Assembly (NCBI RefSeq): GCF_947179515.1
Contig: NC_067473.1
Span: 85,445,850-85,509,849, forward strand
From: Apodemus sylvaticus
Taxonomy: Eukaryota > Chordata > Mammalia > Rodentia > Muridae
Length of the DNA: 64,000 nt
Reading direction: 5' to 3'
A program made the position numbers and the translations under genes. Of this stretch, positions 49,762 through 60,138 are shown piece by piece. Positions within the stretch are counted from its first letter, which is position 1. Every line of letters starts with the position of its first letter. The notes beneath the pieces were generated by a model. It did not search any database and had not been told where the DNA came from. It saw only the letters and a list, made by a program, of their open reading frames with translations.

Positions 49762-50146
49762 GACTCACCAGTGCAAGCTGCCTCTTCCTACTTGGCCTCC
49801 TGGTGCACAGCTGGCCTCCTGCACTGTGTGGAGACTGGGCGCAGTGGCCCAGGCTGTTCCCAGTCTAGAGGTGAAGACTGGAAGGCTCCTCCCAGAGGCC
49901 TCTAGACTGGATCCTCTGCTCTGCAGGGCCAGACTCACCGGTGCATGGTGCCTCTTCCCAACTGGCCTCAGGTGCACAGCTGGCCTCTTGCACAGCCTGG
50001 AGACAGGGTGCCATGGTCCAGGCTGTTCCTGATCCAGAGGTAGAGACAGGAAGACTGCTGCCAGGGGCCTCAGGTTGAATCCTCCGCTCTGCAGGGATGG
50101 ACTCACCGGTGTATGCTGCTTCTTTCCAGCAGGCCTCCTGGTGCAC
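49762..50146 (-). promoter_or_regulatory. L1 5' UTR tandem monomers, type 2 (168-170 bp)
   Basis: GACTCACC marks occur at 49762, 49932 and 50100, giving units of 170 and 168 bp and a partial third. Each carries GTGCACAGCTGGCCTC, CCAGGCTGTTCC and CTCTGCTCTGCAGGG-like blocks. They lie directly upstream of the ORF1 start of copy g on the minus strand. The sequence differs from the two other monomer types. Confidence 0.85.
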
Positions 50147-50289
50147 CTGGTTGTGGATTTTTAATTGCATTGCTCAAAGATGTAACAAGAAAAAATATAT
50201 GATATCAGTGACACCCCCTCCATCTCCTTTTACCTAGTGGGAAGGAGAGACAGGACTGTAAAAGGAATTAATTATTCTTGCTAACCCAC

Positions 50290-51005
50290 TGTATTAGTCA
50301 GGGTTCTCTAGAGTCACAGAACTTATGGGCAGTCTCTATATAGTAAGGGAATTTGTTAATGACTTACAGGCTGTAGTCCAACTCTGCAACAATGGTCAGC
50401 AGAAGCTCTGAATGGAAGTCCAAAGATATAGCAGTTGCTCAGTCCTACAAGGCAAACAGCCAAAGAAGAGAGAGCAAATATTCGTTCTTCCAATGTTCTT
50501 ATGTTGATCTCCAACAGAAGGTGTAGCCCAGATTAAAGGCTTGTGCCACCATGCCTGGATCTGGGACTTGCTTTATCCCATATGACCTTGAACCTCAAAG
50601 ATTTCTGTGTCTTAGTCTTCTGGGATTCATAGCCACTATAACTCAAGATCTCCATGCCAAGATCCAGGTTAGAAACTTGTATCTCCCAGCCTCCATATTA
50701 GTATCACATGTGAGCTTTCTAAATCTGGATTGTAGTTCATTCCAGATCTAGTCAAGTTGACAACCAGGAATAGCCACTACATCGTCCATGGCAATCTGAA
50801 TCCAGGGAGCCATCCAGGACACAAGTATATAAGCAATACAGCATTCTGACAGTTGTCCTTGAGTGAGCTTCAGAGAATTATGCATGAATACTCCAGCAAC
50901 CAGGGAATCCTACTTTCCTTTTCTATTTTTAGCAAGGTTTCTGCTTATGTGTATTTGTCTTTCACATTTTACCTGCAGAGGAACAATCTTGGACTGATGT
51001 GATTG
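50290..51005 (+). repeat. Inverted-pair repeat, copy 2
   Basis: 50290-50780 (TGTATTAGTCAGGGTTCTC ... GAATAGCCACTACA) is an abundant murine repeat with TG...CA ends. 50781-51005 is the shared flank (CCATGGCAATCTGAATCC, then GCAAGGTTTCTGCTTATGTG). Both align with the reverse complement of 34776-35530. An ORF of 66 codons within it is not conserved in the partner. Confidence 0.65.
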
Positions 51006-52260
51006 GCCACTTGGGAAGGTTTACACACAGTTTATAGGAATTGGTGAATTACCAGAAACAAGATAAAGTATCCAATAGATTAATGGTGTGGGATTAAAAG
51101 GGAAAGAACAGAAGTTGTGACTTTATGTTGCTCACATACCCATACATTTATAGGGAAAGCATCTATTATAACAATTATGTATGAAAATTAATATTCCTAC
51201 AACTCTAAAAAGAACAAATGAGGAAATTAAGTGTGACATGGTAGCTGATCATGGACAATGATATTGATACAGGGAAGTAAGAAAGTTCACAAGCTCTGCC
51301 CATGATCTAAAAACAGTACCTAAAAGGGATTAAATTCCCAAATTATAAAAGGGGCCACTGCTGACCAACAGTATTTTTCCTCAAGGGCTATCAATCAACC
51401 TATGGCAAAAGTAGTGGCCCACAACAAAAGGATTATTGCAGTCACTTGAACAGCTGGTAAAGGAACATCTTGCCTCAACCTATAGAATACTTTACCAGAC
51501 CAAGTAATTTTCCTGCGTTCGTTGTAAAAAAGAAATCAGGAAAATATAAGACGATAACTGGTTTAAGAGCAGTTACTTAGGTAACTCAAGGAATGATTCC
51601 TTTATAGCATGGAACTCCTTTACCATATTTGTCATTGAGATCATGGCCAAGAAACATGATTGACCTGAAAAATTGCTTTGTAACAATTTCCTTGCATGAT
51701 AAGGATAGAGAAAAGTTTGTTTTATCGGTACCTACTTTGAATAATATTCATCCACTAAAGAGATACAACCTGAAGTTACTTTCACAGGAAATATTAAATA
51801 GACTAATCTTATCTCATTATTTTGTGCAGCAATCATTAGAAACAATTTGTAAGCACTTTACACAGTTTATAATTTATTATCATGTGAATGACATTTTGTT
51901 TGCTGATTCTGACAAAGGTGTTTTAAAAGTAATATTTAATGTAACACAAAAAAATTCTCCACATTGAGCATTACAGATTGTTTCAGAAAAAAATACAAAG
52001 AGAAATTTCACTTAGTTTTTTTTTTTGAGTTATAAATTCAATAAATACAAAATTATACCATAAGAGGTACAGACCTCTGTAAATTACATGAAAACACTTC
52101 ATGATTTTCAAAAATAATTGGAGATTTTAACTGGCTCTGACCTCCAATTGTATTAAGTTCATATAAATTAAATAAATTGTTTTAGTCAGTACAAGGAAAT
52201 TCACATATAAACAGTCCAAGATGTCTAACAACTAAAGCATAAAAGGGTTTAGTCCTTGTA

Positions 52261-52748
52261 TGTCCCTTCCCCCACAGCATTGAGCTGGACTTCTCAGCCC
52301 ATTCCATTCAAGCTGTGACATTCCTGGCTGGCAGCCTCCACTCTTCTGCTGGTGTTATCTCCAGCCTTTGTTCTGCTGAGGAAAATACAGCTGCTTTCAC
52401 ATTGACAACTAAGGCTGCCTCAGGGCAGTCTCACCTGGAGACCAGCAGAGACCTGTGAGACTTGAAGCAGGCAACCTGTTGAGAAGAGGAGCCGAGGAAT
52501 TCACGGCCTTCTCCTTGATGTCAGGGGCGGGGGAGGGGGGGGACCCTTCTCCTTGATGTCAGGGGCGGGGGAGGGGGGGACGGGGGGGGGTTGTTTTCTA
52601 AAGACTATATATATTGGCTAAATAATAGTAAAAATCAGTCTGGATCGGCAAAATGTCGTTCTGACTCATTTCTCTTTTGTCGCCTTCCCATTTATCCCCA
52701 AAATTCTCTTCCAGGTCTCCAGTTCACATGTGGCCACCGGCAGCTACA
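52261..52748 (+). repeat. 5' LTR
   Basis: Begins TGTCCCTTCCCCCAC and ends GGCAGCTACA. It aligns with 56732-57163. It contains a G-rich tract and a TATA box (GACTATATATATTGGC at 52603). A 38-bp unit starting CCTTCTCCTTGATGTCAGGG is present twice (52507 and 52545) but only once in the 3' LTR. The 94-codon ORF at 52591 is LTR sequence. Confidence 0.9.
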
Positions 52749-52751
52749 TAC

Positions 52752-52770
52752 TGGCACCTTGAACATGGAC
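52752..52770 (+). other. Primer-binding site, tRNA-Lys-like
   Basis: TGGCACCTTGAACATGGAC, three bases after the 5' LTR, resembles the lysine tRNA type of primer-binding site with a few changes. This fits class II ERVs. Confidence 0.6.
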
Positions 52771-53000
52771 CGACCTGATACAGAAGAATTTCCTGAGGTG
52801 ACCATATCTGGCAAAGCTTTGCGGAAAAAAATGGAAAAAGATGGTATCCGCACGGTAAACAACAATAGGAGTTAAATGCTAGCACTAGTGTAAAATTTTA
52901 TCATTTGAAACTACTGTTGTGGGTGCAGAGGATACAGTTTGGCAAGCAGAATTGTGTTGACCCAGCATAATAGCTGCTTGGGATAGATAGATAGGGAAAA

Positions 53001-53517
53001 ATGGGACAGGAAAGCTCGTGTGAAACTTGCGCCCCACAGCATCCAAGGGCTGCTTCAGGCGAAAGGGATAGGGTTTGAGGAAGGAAGGTTAGAGGATTTT
53101 TTGCATCAAATATATTGTTGCTGTCCTTGGTTCCAAGAAAAACGAACGTTAAACGAGAGAACCTGGGAAAGAATTGGTAATTCGCTAAAGGCAGTCAAGG
53201 CAGATAATATTACCCTCTGCCTCTGGACAGTTTTAAAGGATATTATAGATGAAGGAGGCCTGGAGGAATTAGATATTATTCAAGAACTTGAGGAATCTCA
53301 AGAAGAAACCCTGCTGGAGAGGACCTCCACAAAGAAGGACGGTCCCCACTCTAAGTTTCAAAAACGCGGAGATAGCTCTGATGAGCTAATTATAGAAAAG
53401 GTAACTCATCCCAAAAAGATAACAGCTGAATCTCCTGGGAAAGAAGGGCAAGGCATTAAAAAGTTTAAAAGTCCCCAGCCTAACCCTAACTCTAGAAGTC
53501 TGGGGCATTTTCAGTAA
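53001..53517 (+). pseudogene. gag pseudogene (matrix region only)
   Basis: ATG at 53001 starts M-G-Q, a myristoylation-type beginning, but the frame shifts within about 8 codons. The next frame (from 53020) runs 165 codons. It has a matrix-like pattern (GLLQAKGIGFEEGRLEDFL, then CPWFQEKRTLNERTWERIG) and an acidic, charged tail. Capsid, nucleocapsid and protease are missing: the frame stops at 53515 and reverse transcriptase begins at once. Inference: a deletion of roughly 2 kb of gag-pro removed them. Confidence 0.78.
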
Positions 53518-56050
53518 TGGCCACTATCTTGCCTGCATCCCACGCCAATAAAATTCAATGGCTTAATGATAATTCTGTGTGGGTTGATCAGTGGTCCTTA
53601 TCTAAAGAAAAAGCAGAAGCCGCCTCTTTGCTAGTGCAAGAGCAATTAGAGGCAGGACATTTAAGAGAATCCCTATCTCCATGGAATACCCCAATATTTG
53701 TTATTAAGAAAAAATCCAATAAATTGAGATTGCTACAAGATCTAAGAAAGGTTAATGAAACTATGTTGCCCATGGGAACTTTACAAGCTGGTCTTCTGTC
53801 TCCCGTGGCTATTCCTAAAGTATTTTATAAAATATTCATAGATTTAAAAGATTGTTTCTTTACTATTCCATTGCATCCTGAGGATTGCAAAAGATTTGCT
53901 TCAGTGTTCCTTCTATTAACTTCATGGAACCTATGAAAAGATATCAATGGATAGTTCTTCCTCAGGGCATGGCTAACAGCCCTGCCTTATGTCAGAAGTT
54001 TGTGGCACAGGCCATTCAGCCTGTAAGACAACAGTGGCCAGATATTTACTTTGTCCACTACACAGATAATTTTCTGGTTGCAGGAAAAAATCCTCAGGCT
54101 TTGCTTCTATGTTTTAAAGAATTACAGCAAGCTTTAGCCACTAAAGGATTGCAAATAGCTCCAGAGAAAGTACAAACCCAGGATCCGTATAATTATCTGT
54201 GTTTCAAATTTACAGATCAAGCTGTTTTTTCCCAGAAGATAATTATTCACAAGGACAATTTAAAAACTTTAAATGATTTTCAGAAGTTATTGGGTGACAT
54301 TAACTGGCTTCTGCCATATTTAAAGCTTACTACAGGAGAATTACGACATTTATTTGATATTCTAAAGGGGAATGCTGATCCTACATCCCCTAGATTATTA
54401 ACTTCAGAAGGACTTTTGGCTTTACAGCTAGTGGAGAAAGCTATTGAAAATCAATTTGTTACCTATATAGATTATTCTTTACCTTTGCATCTGCTACTTT
54501 TTAATATGACTCATTTGCCTACAGTTTTATTATGGCAAACGGTTTCTCTCATGTGGATTCATTTGAGGGTGTCTTCAAGGCGTAATATCTTGCTGTATTA
54601 TGAGGCAGTAGTTCAAGTAATTGTACTTGGAAGAAAGCAGGCACTAAGTTACTTTGGCAAAGAACCAGATGTTATTATTCAGCCTTATAACGTAGATCAA
54701 GATGCTTGGTTAAAACAGCATAGCACAGATTGGTTGCTTGCTCAAATAGCCTTTGAAGGAACTATAGATAACCATTTTCCTCAAGACAAATTGATAAAGT
54801 TTTTAAATATGCATGAGGTTGTATTTCCTAAAATGACAACTTTACAGCCATTGCATAACGCTCTTTTAATTTTCACAGATGGCTTTTCCAAAGGAACAGC
54901 TGGATATCTTATTAATAATCAACAGGTGGTTATAGAGACCCCTGGGCTTTCTGCTCAGTTATAAGAACTGACAGCGGTGTTGTGTGTCTTTCAATCTGTA
55001 AATAGTACTTTTAATCTCTTTTCTGACAGTTCTTACGTTGCATTTTCTGTACCACAATTAGAGACCTGCAGCATATTTAATTTTAATACGCCAGCAGGAT
55101 CCTTGTTTTCACAATTGCAAAGTATCATTCTTGCTAGGAAAAATCCTTTTTACATTGGCCATATAAGAGCTCACTCTGCTCTTCCTGGAGCCTTAGCTGA
55201 AGGCAATCAGTGCATTGACAGAGCTCTAATAGGAGAGGCTTTAGTTTTAGAACCTGTAGAAATGGCTAGACTCGATCATGATAAATTTCATCTTTCTACC
55301 TATACATTAAGACTCCATCATAAGATCACAAAGCAGCAAGCAAGAATGATTGTAAAACAATGCCCTAATTGCCTTACTTTAGCACCAGTGCGTCACTTAG
55401 AGGTTAATCCACGAGGCCTTATACTTAATCAAATTTGGCAAATGGATGTAACTCACTATGCAGAATTTTGAAAATTAAAATTTATACATGTTTGCATTGA
55501 TACTTGCTCAGGACTTCCTTTTGCCTCTCTACATTCGGGAGAAGCCTCTAAAAATGTAATCGATCATTGTTTACAAGCTTTTAATACCATGGGATTACCC
55601 AAGGTCATTAAGACAGACAATGGACCAGCCTATTCTGGTAAGAACTTTATCTCATTTTGTAAAGAATTTGGTATTAAACCTAAAACTGGAATTCCTTATA
55701 ACCCAATGGGTCAAGGAATTGTGGATTATGCTCATCACACCCTTAAAAACTGACTTTTTGAAACAAAGAAGGGGAATCTATACCCCCCAGGTCACCCAAA
55801 GCACATCTTGCTTTTGTTTTGTTCATTTTAAATTTCCTGCAGACTGATTCTAAAGGTCTATCTGCACCAGACAGGCACTGGCACCCTACCAGTTCCAATT
55901 CCTATGCCATGGTTAAATGGTGCAACCCTCTATCTAATACATGGAATGGCCCAGATCCAGTTCTAATCTGGGGAAGATAGTCCGTTTGTATTTTTTCTCA
56001 AAAAGAAGATGGAGCACGGTGGCTGCCAGAGAGGTTGGTAAGATAGGTAA
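53517..56050 (+). pseudogene. pol pseudogene (reverse transcriptase, RNase H, integrase)
   Basis: The reverse transcriptase begins near 53550 (KIQWLNDNSVWVDQWSLSKE). A frameshift lies between 53885 and 53936. Then come VLPQGMANSPALCQKFVAQA and the active-site block at 54059-54070, which reads Y-T-D-N instead of Y-x-D-D. RNase H has FTDGFSKG (about 54875), a stop at 54962, then ELTAV and FSDSSYVAF. Integrase shows the H-H / C-P-N-C zinc site (about 55315-55365), first catalytic D in WQMDVTH (55436), a TGA at 55469, second D in KTDNGPAYS (about 55612). The third acidic position is D rather than E (GQGIVDYAH, about 55710). The C-terminal W-x-G-P-D-P-V block follows near 55930. Not functional. 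Confidence 0.85.
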
Positions 56051-56731
56051 ACACACCCTAAAGCTGCTGGTAAGTATGATTAATTCATAAAGGCATTCCC
56101 TAGCTTCTCACTTACTTGGGAAGAAAGGTTCCTTTGTGCTTTTGCAGTTAATTTGCAAGCCAGGCCTCTTGCCTGAGTCACAAATTTGCAATCAAATTGA
56201 ATGCCTTGGGCCTTCTGATACTGACCAAGCAGGTTTTTTCTCTTAATCTCTTTTTGTGTTTCAAGCAGGTATCTCTCAGATACAACACTCAGAAGATCGG
56301 CTGCTACAACAATGGCTGCCAGGATGAGGATGGGTGGCTATAAAAGCCAGCCAGCTCATATTCACAGAGCATTTACTTTACCAGTGGATCCTCGGAGATG
56401 AGGCTGCATAGTATTCAGAACTATGCATGTTTGTTAATATAACAAACATGTGCATCAGTTTGAGGTGCGAGGCGAGACACTGCAAGGGAAAAGGAAAAAT
56501 CCTGCTTCTGAATTTCCCTGAAAAGCACGCTGGCTGCATAGGAGTTGACATTGAGAAACTTTCCTTAAATTATTAAGGCAGTCTATTTCCCCTCCCCTGA
56601 AAAAGATGTCATTTAATGTTTAAGGGGGCCTAGACTTCTGTTTTTCCCTCACTGATTAAAAGTCCATCGTCCCTGGACGAATATATATATATATCCATTG
56701 AGTTTTTAAAAATAAATAATTAAGGGGGAAT
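56051..56731 (+). other. Post-pol region with perfect hairpin and polypurine tract
   Basis: No env-like text. 56426-56450 is a perfect inverted repeat with an 11-bp stem (CATGTTTGTTA) and a 3-nt loop. 56719-56731 (ATTAAGGGGGAAT) is the polypurine tract that primes plus-strand synthesis, right before the 3' LTR. IAP elements are known to carry an RNA transport element between pol and the 3' LTR; whether this hairpin belongs to one is inference. Confidence 0.6.
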
Positions 56732-57163
56732 TGTCCCTTCCCCCACAGCATTGAGCTCAGCCCATTCCATTCAAGCTGCGACATTCCTGGCTGGCAGCCC
56801 CCACCCTTCTGCTGGTGTTATCTCTGGCCTTTGTTCCGCTGAGAACAATGCAGCTGCTTTCACCTTGACAACCAAGGCTGCCTCAGGACAGTCTCACCTG
56901 GAGACCAGCAGAGATCTGTGAGACTTGAAGCAGACAACCCGCTGAGAAGTGGAGCCGAGGAATTCGCGGCCTTCTCCTTGATTTGGGGCGGGGGGGGGGG
57001 TGCAGTTGTTTTCTAAAGACTATATATATTGGCTAAATAATAGTAAAAATCAGTCTGGATCGGCAAAATGTCGTCCTGACTCATTTCTCTTTCATCACAT
57101 TCCCGTTTATCCCCAGAATTCTCTTCCAGGTCTCCAGTTCACATGTGGCTGCAGGCAGCTACA
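56732..57163 (+). repeat. 3' LTR
   Basis: TGTCCCTTCCCCCAC to GGCAGCTACA, colinear with the 5' LTR but shorter: a 10-base stretch near its start and one 38-bp unit are absent. The TATA box is at about 57021. Clear differences between the two LTRs show the insertion is not recent. Confidence 0.9.
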
Positions 57164-57657
57164 CGTGTATTACAAGAACTGCAAGATGCCTATGTGGACC
57201 AAATTGATCCTAAACTTGATTGTACTTTGGTCATTTTTTCTTTCAACTCATTCTCCTACTGATGTCATTATACAAAGAGATTATGATTTGGAATGAATTT
57301 TCTTTGCTCATGAACAAAGTAAAACATTGTAGATATCTATACAAAAATTTTCTATGTTAATTATAAAAGGGAGAATTACATTATTCCAAATGTCAAGAAC
57401 AAATCCAGCTGGAATTATAGTACCCCTTACATGTGCTGGGATCATGTCATTATGGATGATTGTTCAGGATTGGCAAAGATCTTGAAGTAATCATTTGGGT
57501 GCAATTAGTAAACAAAACCAGAAAAGCAAACATATACATTTTATAAACAAAAGAATTGTATCTTTCACATATAAAATGAACATCAATTCCAGAGACACCA
57601 TCATTCTATATGGTTACAAAATAGATGGGGATAAGAAGGTATAAATGAAACCAAGTA

Positions 57658-57843
57658 GCTTGGAGATGGTGGCCCATGCTTGTAATCCCAGCACTACTGA
57701 GGCAAAGGCATTCAGATTTCTGAGTTCGAAGCCAGCCTGTTCTACAGAGAGTTCCAGGACAGCCAGGAATACACAGAGAATCTCTGTCTCCAAAAACCAA
57801 AAAATAAACGAATAAATAAATAAATAATAAATAAATAAATAAG
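57658..57843 (+). mobile_element. B1 SINE
   Basis: CCATGCTTGTAATCCCAGC, a B-box-like GAGTTCGAAGCC, and a tail of AAAT units. It is flanked by ACCAAGTA (57650-57657 and 57844-57851). It is inserted in the RNase H part of the old ERV. Confidence 0.95.
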
Positions 57844-58465
57844 ACCAAGTAAGCGAGGTTCTCAAAAGTCCATATACCTCAGTTCACAAATCAGAAGTAT
57901 ATGCAGGCCTTTTGCTATTATTAGATTATTCTCAATATCTTAATATAATCACTGATTCTTTATATGCAGGAAGAGTTCTCTGGCATATAGAGACTATTGA
58001 AGTTGTACCTGATATCTCATAATTAACTTTATTATTTATAAAATTAAACAGGCCAGTAGAAGTAGAAACCACTCATTATATATTACTCTTAGTATCATAC
58101 ACATTTGATAGATCAATTACCTCAAGGAAATGATGAAATTGACCTATTAATAACAGGAAATGTATGAGAAGGCTCAAAATTTCATGAAAATATTTTATGA
58201 ATGGGAGAGGTTTAAAGAAAAATCTGTCACTTGACAACAAGTCAAAGACATAATAATAATAATAATAGACCTAAATGTTCTCTATACAATGAAATTCCAT
58301 TACCTTCTTGTACCTAGGAGTATCAAAACAAATGGTATCTGGAAGATGGATGTTTTCCATTTTACAGAAGTTCAAAACCAAAGGCATATGTATCATACCA
58401 TTGACATGTATTCAAGATTTTAATCGGCAACTCCTTTATGACCTGAAAAGACTGAAAGTTAGTGG

Positions 58466-59150
58466 GCCATCTGTGTGCCAACCCAGCCAGGAAGTTGTTT
58501 ATCCAGCAGACTATCCAGCACTGGCAGGAGGCACATGCCGCCATCTTGGATACAGGATGCCAGAGAGCTCTAACAGACAAAGCCAGTTAACAGACATAGC
58601 CCAAGGCTGATGCGGGCAGTCGAAGTCCGACAGGCATTCATCTGCACCCAGGCCCTGGGCTGCTTGGTAGGCCATCTGTGTGCCAACCTGGCCAGGAGGT
58701 TATTTACCCTACAGACTGTCCCGGCACTTGCAGGGGCACGCACACTACCATCTTGGCTATGGGATGCCAGAGTGCTCTAAAAGACAAAGCCAGCTAGCAG
58801 GCATAGTCTGAAGCGAACATCACTTGGGTCAAAGCCTGACAGGCACTGTCCTATACCCAGGCCCTGGGCAGGTCGGTGGGCCATCTGAGTGCCAACCCAG
58901 CCAGGAGGTTGTCTGCCTGGCAAACTGCCCAGCACTTGTAGGGGCACGCAGCACCATCTTGATTACCTTACAGAACCAATTAGCAGACATAGCCCCAGGC
59001 GAACATTGCTTGGGCCTAAGCCTCTCAGGACTTTGTCTAGACTCAGGGCCTGAGCAGCTAGGCTAGCCATGTGTGCACCAACCCAAACAGTTGGGCGATC
59101 GAATGCCCTGCAGAGCGTTCAGCTCTGGGAAAATGTCCCCATAGCATCTA
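58466..59150 (+). promoter_or_regulatory. L1 5' UTR tandem monomers, type 3 (about 190-210 bp)
   Basis: GGCCATCTGTGTGCCAACC-like starts at about 58467, 58670 and 58878, and a partial GCCATGTGTGCACCAACCC at about 59067. Each unit has AGCCAGGAGGTT, GCACTACCATCTTG-like and CAGGCCCTGGGC blocks. The same monomer occurs once, partial, at 2983-3225 in L1 b. Resembles the mouse F-type class by recognition only. Confidence 0.85.
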
Positions 59151-59379
59151 CCACCATCAATCCCTGAAGAAGCAAACAGGCATCACCTGGTTCACAGACA
59201 CAACCAGGGGCAAGGCACACTAGTGCTCCAAGGGCACCAAGAGGAGGGCAGCACATTGGCAATCTGTGCCAGGGGAAACCCAGCCATCCAGTGTTGCGGA
59301 AATAGCCTTACAGTCTCACAGGAGGCTCAAACACCAGCAACCAGTGACAACAAGACTAAATAATGCCAGAGATAACAAG

Positions 59380-60138
59380 ATGGCAAAAGGCAAAGGAGGA
59401 ACGCTACTAACAGAAATCTAGGCAATATGGTGGTGTGTGAACCCAACTCTCCAACAACAGCATGTCCTGGATACTACAACACACCAGAAAAAACAAGTTT
59501 GCATTTAAAATCACTAGTCATGATGCTGCTAGAGGAACACAAAATGGACATAAATGAATCTCTTAAAGAAATACAGGGGAACATGAATAAGTGAGAAACC
59601 CGTATAATGGAAACACAAAAATCACTTAAAGCAATTCAGGAGAATAAGGCTCAAGAGATAGAAGCCAATAAAGAAGAAATGCAAAAAAAAAAAAAAAACA
59701 AAACAAAAAACAAAAAACAAAAACAAAAACAAAAAACAAAAACAAAACAAAAAAAACAACAAAAAAAAACTTAAAGAAATGCAGGAGAAAGTGGTGAATC
59801 AATTGGCAGAAATCATGAAAGAGGAAACAAAATCTCTCTTAAAGAATTCAATTCAAGGAAAACACAAACAAACAAATGAAGGAACTGAGCAAAACCATCC
59901 TGGATCTAAAACAGAATTAGAAACAACTAAGAAATCACAAAGGGAGATAGCTTTGGAGATAGAAAACTTTGGGAAGAAATCAGGTACCATAGATGCAAAT
60001 ATCAACAACAGAATACAAGAGACAGAAGAAAGAATCTCAGATGCTGAAGATACCATATAAACCATTGACTCAACAGTCAAATAAAATGCAAAAAGTAAAA
60101 AGCTTATAACCCAAAACATCCAGGAAATCCAGGACACA
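59380..60138 (+). pseudogene. L1 ORF1 pseudogene, N-terminal half (copy d)
   Basis: Starts M-A-K-G-K-G at 59380 as in copy g but meets a stop after about 15 codons. The coiled-coil region has an expanded AAAC-rich tract (59682-59770). It continues as KSQREIALEIENFGKKSG and ISDAEDTI, and ends near 60138 in Q-E-I-Q-D-T, where ORF2 endonuclease text begins. Confidence 0.8.

Larger units (their letters stand above)
44283..50146 (-). mobile_element. L1 copy g: near full-length antisense L1
   Basis: On the minus strand the order is 2.3 promoter monomers (50146-49762), ORF1 (ATG at 49720), ORF2 (about 48440-44575), and a 3' UTR ending in ATATATCGAATAAAAAAG-like text with a T-rich end at 44283-44311. 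It is the most complete L1 here, about 5.9 kb. The reverse transcriptase catalytic block reads LSLFADDLIVY (46247-46280), fully conserved. Frameshifts and stops in both ORFs, and an internal 96-bp duplication, make it inactive. It lies between an ERV fragment and the LTR-like motif at 50147. Confidence 0.92.
52261..57163 (+). mobile_element. Defective class II (IAP-like) provirus with two LTRs
   Basis: Two LTRs flank a 4.0-kb interior with primer-binding site, partial gag, pol and polypurine tract, and no env. The flanking 6 bases are CTTGTA (52255-52260) and CGTGTA (57164-57169), a 6-bp target duplication with one change. The interior lacks most of gag and the protease, then runs from reverse transcriptase to the integrase end. 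Lack of env and 6-bp duplication fit the IAP / ERVK group; the exact subfamily was not determined. Confidence 0.88.
51300..58460 (+). mobile_element. Old class II ERV remnant, copy 3, interrupted by a younger provirus
   Basis: The left part (51300-52260) is degraded reverse transcriptase: IDLKNCFVTISLHDKDREKF at about 51650 and YHVNDILFADS at about 51880, where the family's Y-x-D-D reads H-V-N-D. The right part (57164-58460) continues with the connection domain, RNase H (LLLLLDYSQYLNIITDSLYA at about 57910) and early integrase. The reading is colinear once 52261-57163 is removed. It also holds a B1 (57658-57843). Its right edge is cut by L1 copy d. Numerous stops show it is old. No LTRs were found. 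Confidence 0.75.

Noticed and set aside
49762..50146. Direct repeats with regular spacing as a CRISPR-like array
   Set aside because: Units of 168-170 bp are continuous tandem monomers upstream of an L1 ORF1, with no spacer structure, in a rodent genome.
52591..52875. 94-codon ORF beginning at the LTR TATA region
   Set aside because: A nearly identical ORF start recurs at 57000 in the 3' LTR; it is LTR and leader sequence, not a gene.
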